8,852 nt of DNA, from NCBI GenBank assembly GCA_017419895.1, contig JAFOKI010000151.1, positions 1 through 8,852 of the forward strand, given 5' to 3'. The notes below the pieces were generated by a model. The model was not told the origin of the DNA. It made no database searches and was given only the letters and a program-made list of their open reading frames with translations. Origin of the DNA: Eubacterium sp. Its GTDB lineage: Bacteria; Bacillota; Clostridia; Peptostreptococcales; Anaerovoracaceae. Shown piece after piece: positions 6,115-8,852 of this stretch. Numbering within the stretch: the first letter of the stretch is position 1; every line of letters starts with the position of its first letter. The position numbers and the translations under genes were made by a program.

Positions 6115-7398
6115 ATGAAGAGTATTCCAAAATTCATTCTAATAAAACAAAACAATGAAGCAGCACCGGCAGTTCCCGACAAAGCAGCTGCCGCGAGAAA
6201 CGCTCTCGAGGCACTTGGACTTACTGAGGACCGTTTTTCCGGTAAAACAGTAGGTATTACCGGCGGCAGCAGGGGGATTGACGGGATCGAGATCGTGCTT
6301 CGCGAGGTCTGCAGCTTTGTTAAGGAAAAGGGCGGGACGCCGGTCGTGTTCGCCGCAATGGGGAGTCATGGCGGCGGAACTGCTGAAGGACAAAGAGAAG
6401 TCCTGGCATCGCTCAGTATCACGGAAGAGACTGTCGGCGCTGAGATCAAGACATGCGGCGACAGTAAATATTACGGTGAGACGGGGAGCGGTTATCCGGT
6501 ATATGGTAACATTCTCGCAGATACGTTTGATGAGCTGGTAGTCGTCAACAGGATCAAGATGCATACGGATTTCGAAGGGGATACAGAGAGCGGGCTGCTC
6601 AAGATGCTCGCGATCGGAGTGGGAAATCCGATGGGCTGCGACAATGTCCATAATCTCGCCCTGCAGCACGGCTATGCGCCTGTCCTGCAGGATGTAGGAG
6701 GATTCCTGCTTAAAAGGCTGAACGTGGCATTTGGCCTCGCAGTGACAGAAAACTGGCAGCACAAAATGGACAGTATTGAAGCGATAATGCCAGAAGACGT
6801 TCTGGAGGCCGAAAAACGCATTCTCGCGCGAGTTAAGGCGGGATCGGTCAAATTGCCCGTAAAAGCCGCTGATGCGCTCATAATCGATATGATAGGTAAG
6901 GATATTTCCGGGACCGGCATGGACACTAAAGTTGTCGGTCGTATCCGCGTGTTTGGACAGCCTGAGCCGGAATACCCGAAGATCGGCAGGATCGCGGTCC
7001 TGGGATTGACTGAGGGCTCTCATGGAAACGCTATAGGTATCGGTCTTGCTGATTATACAACAAAGGCTGTATTCGATAGTATAGACATCCCTGCGACATC
7101 GCTTAACGCAGTGAGTTCAAACTGTCCGGAGCAGGGGTGCCTGCCTTGTATAGTTGCAGACGACTATGAAGCGGTCAGGGCTGCTGTCGGAACGACGGGA
7201 CTCGAAGATCCGACCCGCGCTAAAGCGGTATTCATTCAGGATACGAATCATCTTGAGTACATTGCGGTATCGGAGGCTTTGTATGAAGATCTGAAAGAGA
7301 ATCCGGAGATTGAGGCCGTATCTGACTTTTTCGAGCTCGAATTCGGCGAGGGTGGAATCCTCAAAAACCGCTGGTCAGGCGGGACACTTGCGATATAA
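6115..7398 (+). CDS. LarA-like (DUF2088) nickel-pincer racemase/epimerase family protein
   Basis: This 427-residue protein belongs to the lactate racemase (LarA) superfamily, enzymes that invert or epimerise 2-hydroxy acids with a nickel-pincer nucleotide. The N-terminal signature is TGGSRGIDGI (49-58) and AMGSHGGGTAEGQ (81-93), then NRIKMH (145-150) and GLLKMLAIGVGNPMG (160-174). From memory, LarA of Lactobacillus uses R75, H108, H174, K184 (covalent cofactor link) and H200. Here R53, H85, H150, K163 and H179 fall at matching spacings (32, 65, 13 and 16, against 33, 66, 10 and 16), so all five positions appear kept. Length equals LarA. It follows the TRAP/dehydrogenase string but has its own possible promoter. 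The cofactor genes larB, larC and larE are not in the window. The substrate is unknown, and non-lactate hydroxy acids are plausible. Many relatives are annotated only as DUF2088. Confidence -1.
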   Translation: MKSIPKFILIKQNNEAAPAVPDKAAAARNALEALGLTEDRFSGKTVGITGGSRGIDGIEIVLREVCSFVKEKGGTPVVFAAMGSHGGGTAEGQREVLASLSITEETVGAEIKTCGDSKYYGETGSGYPVYGNILADTFDELVVVNRIKMHTDFEGDTESGLLKMLAIGVGNPMGCDNVHNLALQHGYAPVLQDVGGFLLKRLNVAFGLAVTENWQHKMDSIEAIMPEDVLEAEKRILARVKAGSVKLPVKAADALIIDMIGKDISGTGMDTKVVGRIRVFGQPEPEYPKIGRIAVLGLTEGSHGNAIGIGLADYTTKAVFDSIDIPATSLNAVSSNCPEQGCLPCIVADDYEAVRAAVGTTGLEDPTRAKAVFIQDTNHLEYIAVSEALYEDLKENPEIEAVSDFFELEFGEGGILKNRWSGGTLAI

Positions 7399-7419
7399 CA
7401 ATTATAATACCCAAAAACA

Positions 7420-7463
7420 AAAATGGCGGTCGCACTAAATGTGGCCGCCATTTTGATTTCTTT
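7420..7463. terminator. Bidirectional terminator between convergent genes
   Basis: A 15-bp stem (7420-7434 with 7440-7454, two G-T wobbles, loop CTAAA) has the core ATGGCGG/CCGCCAT. On the + strand the stem ends in TTTT and continues GATTTCTTTT. On the - strand it ends in a T-run followed by GTTTTTGGG. It can serve both the LarA-like gene and the convergent YgjV-like gene. It is the main content of the 79-base gap between them. Confidence -1.
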
Positions 7464-7477
7464 TAATATGTGCTTAT

Positions 7478-8050
7478 TCACGGATTATTATTTTTGGTTT
7501 TTTTATTGAAGCTCGAATCGGGACCGCCCATGTTTTTCCAGCCGTAGCGGTAGATTGACACGAGAACTGAAATGACAGTAACTGTCTCGTTGAGTATGCC
7601 TCCCCATGATCCAACGAGGATGTCATATAGTATCCACGCCGGTGATCCGAGTACAAGCGTGCAAAGCCTGATTTTCTGCGCGTCATTCGTTGAGTATCCG
7701 AATATGCCGGCGCACGCTCCGAGGAAAGGTAAAAGACTGACAGGTCCGTTCCAGGTGACTGCCATGACGGAGGCGGCAACGATCAACCAGAGCACGATCC
7801 ACCATTTGGTTCTTACCCATGCCCAGTCATGATACTTGAGCGAGGTAAGGTTCCTGCAGATTATGACAAACAGGCTGAGTGTTCCGGTGAGTCCGCCAAG
7901 CAGCAGGAACTGGATCGCAAATGTGAGGTTACCGAGGATCTGCCATATCAGCAGGCCTCGGTTGGTTTTTGTCTGATATGAGAATATCAGCATCGCGGCT
8001 GCTGCAAAGCCTATGGTTTGTATGAGCAGCGTGTGAAAATCAAATGTCAT
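7478..8050 (-). CDS. YgjV-family inner membrane protein (Imp-YgjV-like)
   Basis: This 190-residue polytopic membrane protein has no established biochemical role. The N-terminal pattern QTIGFAAAAMLIFSYQTKTN (11-30), then WQILGNLTFAIQFLLLGGLTG (36-56) and the CRN turn (65-67), matches the YgjV family. About six or seven hydrophobic segments are visible, near residues 6-25, 36-65, 83-99, 103-119, 130-147 and 150-167. A hydrophilic tail rich in Lys and Asn follows. Its ATG overlaps the TGA of the upstream dehydratase gene (8047-8050), and I see no clear ribosome binding site of its own, so translation is probably coupled to the dehydratase. This context hints at a link with the dehydratase, but that is inference. 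The transcript should end at the hairpin just downstream. Confidence -1.
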   Translation of the reverse strand: MTFDFHTLLIQTIGFAAAAMLIFSYQTKTNRGLLIWQILGNLTFAIQFLLLGGLTGTLSLFVIICRNLTSLKYHDWAWVRTKWWIVLWLIVAASVMAVTWNGPVSLLPFLGACAGIFGYSTNDAQKIRLCTLVLGSPAWILYDILVGSWGGILNETVTVISVLVSIYRYGWKNMGGPDSSFNKKTKNNNP

Positions 8051-8852
8051 ATATCGAGATATCTAAGTACACCTTTATGTTTGAAGGTCTTGATTTCAAC
8101 AGTTTCAGCCCGTGATTTGAGTTCTTCGGCGACTTCGGCAGGTGCTTTTTCTTTTCCGTCAAAGCCGATCATGTCGATGGTGCGTCCCCTGACATCGAGT
8201 TTAACGATATCGCCGTCTTTCAGATATGCGATCGGACCGCCCTCGGCTGCTTCCGGAAGAAGATAGCCGATCGACGGACCTCTTGTCGCGCCTGAGAACC
8301 TTCCGTCCGTGATGAGAGCACAGCTGCCGTCAAGGGCAGGCTTGTTGCAGATGGCGTCCGTTGCTTTCAGCATTTCGGGCATTCCCGCTGCTTTGACACC
8401 GCAATAGCGTACGACCACGATCTCGCCGGGGCTTATTTGATCTTCATAAATGGCCTTTACAGCTTCCTGTTCGGAGTCGAATACTTTGACTTTTCCCATA
8501 TAATCATACATGGATTTGTCTACGGCGCAGTGCTTTATGACCGCTCCGCCTGGCGCGATGTTGCCTGTAAGTATGGTGATACCGCTGTCTTCGTCTTCGG
8601 GATCGTCTACAGGCTTAATGATATCGCGGATAGTCCTGTTGAGATTCCTCATGTATTCTTCGCTTCTTCTGAAGAATCCTGAGGCTTCCAGATTCTCGAG
8701 GTTCTCGCCGATCGTTTTTCCGGTAACGGTCATCAGACCGAGATCGAGGAAGTCCCTGAGCTCCAGCATGATTCTCGGTACTCCGCCGGCATACCAGAAA
8801 TACTGGCTTGGCCATTTACCAGCGGTCAGGATACTCGTGAGGAGGGGAATAC
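8047..8852 (-). CDS. IlvD/Edd-family dehydratase (dihydroxy-acid or sugar-acid dehydratase), 5'-partial
   Basis: This is the C-terminal ~267 residues of an iron-sulfur dehydratase of the IlvD/Edd family, about half the usual length. The enzyme removes water from a 2,3-dihydroxy acid or aldonic acid to give a 2-oxo acid. The frame is open to the right edge; the ATG at 8769 is internal, since AGGVPRIMLEL spans it. Motifs seen are MTVTGKTIGENL, ITILTGNIAPGGAVIKH, GMPEM, ITDGRFSGATRG and LPEAAEGGPIAYLKDGD. The Ser of RFSG (codon 8293-8295) is the catalytic base in known structures. The Glu of PEM (codon 8374-8376) lies 27 residues earlier, the spacing of the metal-ligand Glu. The cluster cysteines would be in the missing N-terminus. 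The usual RYEGPKGGPG segment reads RYCGVKAAG here, one residue shorter, so it may not be the classical branched-chain IlvD. It is coupled to the YgjV-like gene. Confidence -1.
   Translation of the reverse strand, partial: IPLLTSILTAGKWPSQYFWYAGGVPRIMLELRDFLDLGLMTVTGKTIGENLENLEASGFFRRSEEYMRNLNRTIRDIIKPVDDPEDEDSGITILTGNIAPGGAVIKHCAVDKSMYDYMGKVKVFDSEQEAVKAIYEDQISPGEIVVVRYCGVKAAGMPEMLKATDAICNKPALDGSCALITDGRFSGATRGPSIGYLLPEAAEGGPIAYLKDGDIVKLDVRGRTIDMIGFDGKEKAPAEVAEELKSRAETVEIKTFKHKGVLRYLDI

Noticed and set aside
7403..7408. TATAAT just after the LarA-like stop as a promoter
   Set aside because: It points straight into the bidirectional terminator and toward no + strand gene, so it is probably a chance match in A/T-rich sequence.

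Overview
The window looks like chromosomal DNA of an anaerobic Gram-positive bacterium, most likely a member of the Clostridia. This is an inference from four things: strong AGGAGG-type ribosome binding sites, a Firmicutes-style lipoprotein signal (LAAC followed by a Gly/Ser linker), an oxygen-sensitive ferredoxin-linked 2-oxoacid oxidoreductase, and a TRAP transporter. I saw no tRNA, rRNA, CRISPR array, insertion sequence or phage gene. The window is densely coded, and no gap between genes exceeds about 115 bases.

Layout. From the left edge to about 6.0 kb a single + strand gene string runs with short gaps. It starts with three subunits of a 2-oxoacid:ferredoxin oxidoreductase: alpha (cut by the left edge), beta (GTG start) and gamma. 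A D-2-hydroxyacid dehydrogenase follows, then a complete three-part TRAP transporter (DctP-type binding lipoprotein, DctQ-type small and DctM-type large membrane subunits). A long hairpin lies between the binding protein and the membrane genes, and a rho-independent terminator follows dctM. Next on the + strand, with its own possible promoter, is a 427-residue protein of the LarA-like nickel-pincer racemase/epimerase superfamily. A hairpin that can terminate in both directions separates it from a convergent - strand pair: an IlvD/Edd-family dehydratase (C-terminal half only, cut by the right edge) and a YgjV-family membrane protein. Those two overlap by 4 bases.

How the genes may work together. 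The parts fit a catabolic route for a small 2-hydroxy acid. The TRAP transporter would take the acid up, the LarA-like enzyme would interconvert its stereoisomers, the D-specific dehydrogenase would oxidise it to the 2-oxo acid with NAD+, and the ferredoxin oxidoreductase would convert that to acyl-CoA, CO2 and reduced ferredoxin. The neighbouring IlvD/Edd enzyme makes 2-oxo acids from 2,3-dihydroxy (or sugar) acids and could feed the same pool. Each family call is well supported by motifs. The substrate, the direction of flow and membership of one pathway are inference. The most interesting item is this combination, centred on an uncharacterised LarA-like protein that keeps every catalytic position I could align to lactate racemase.
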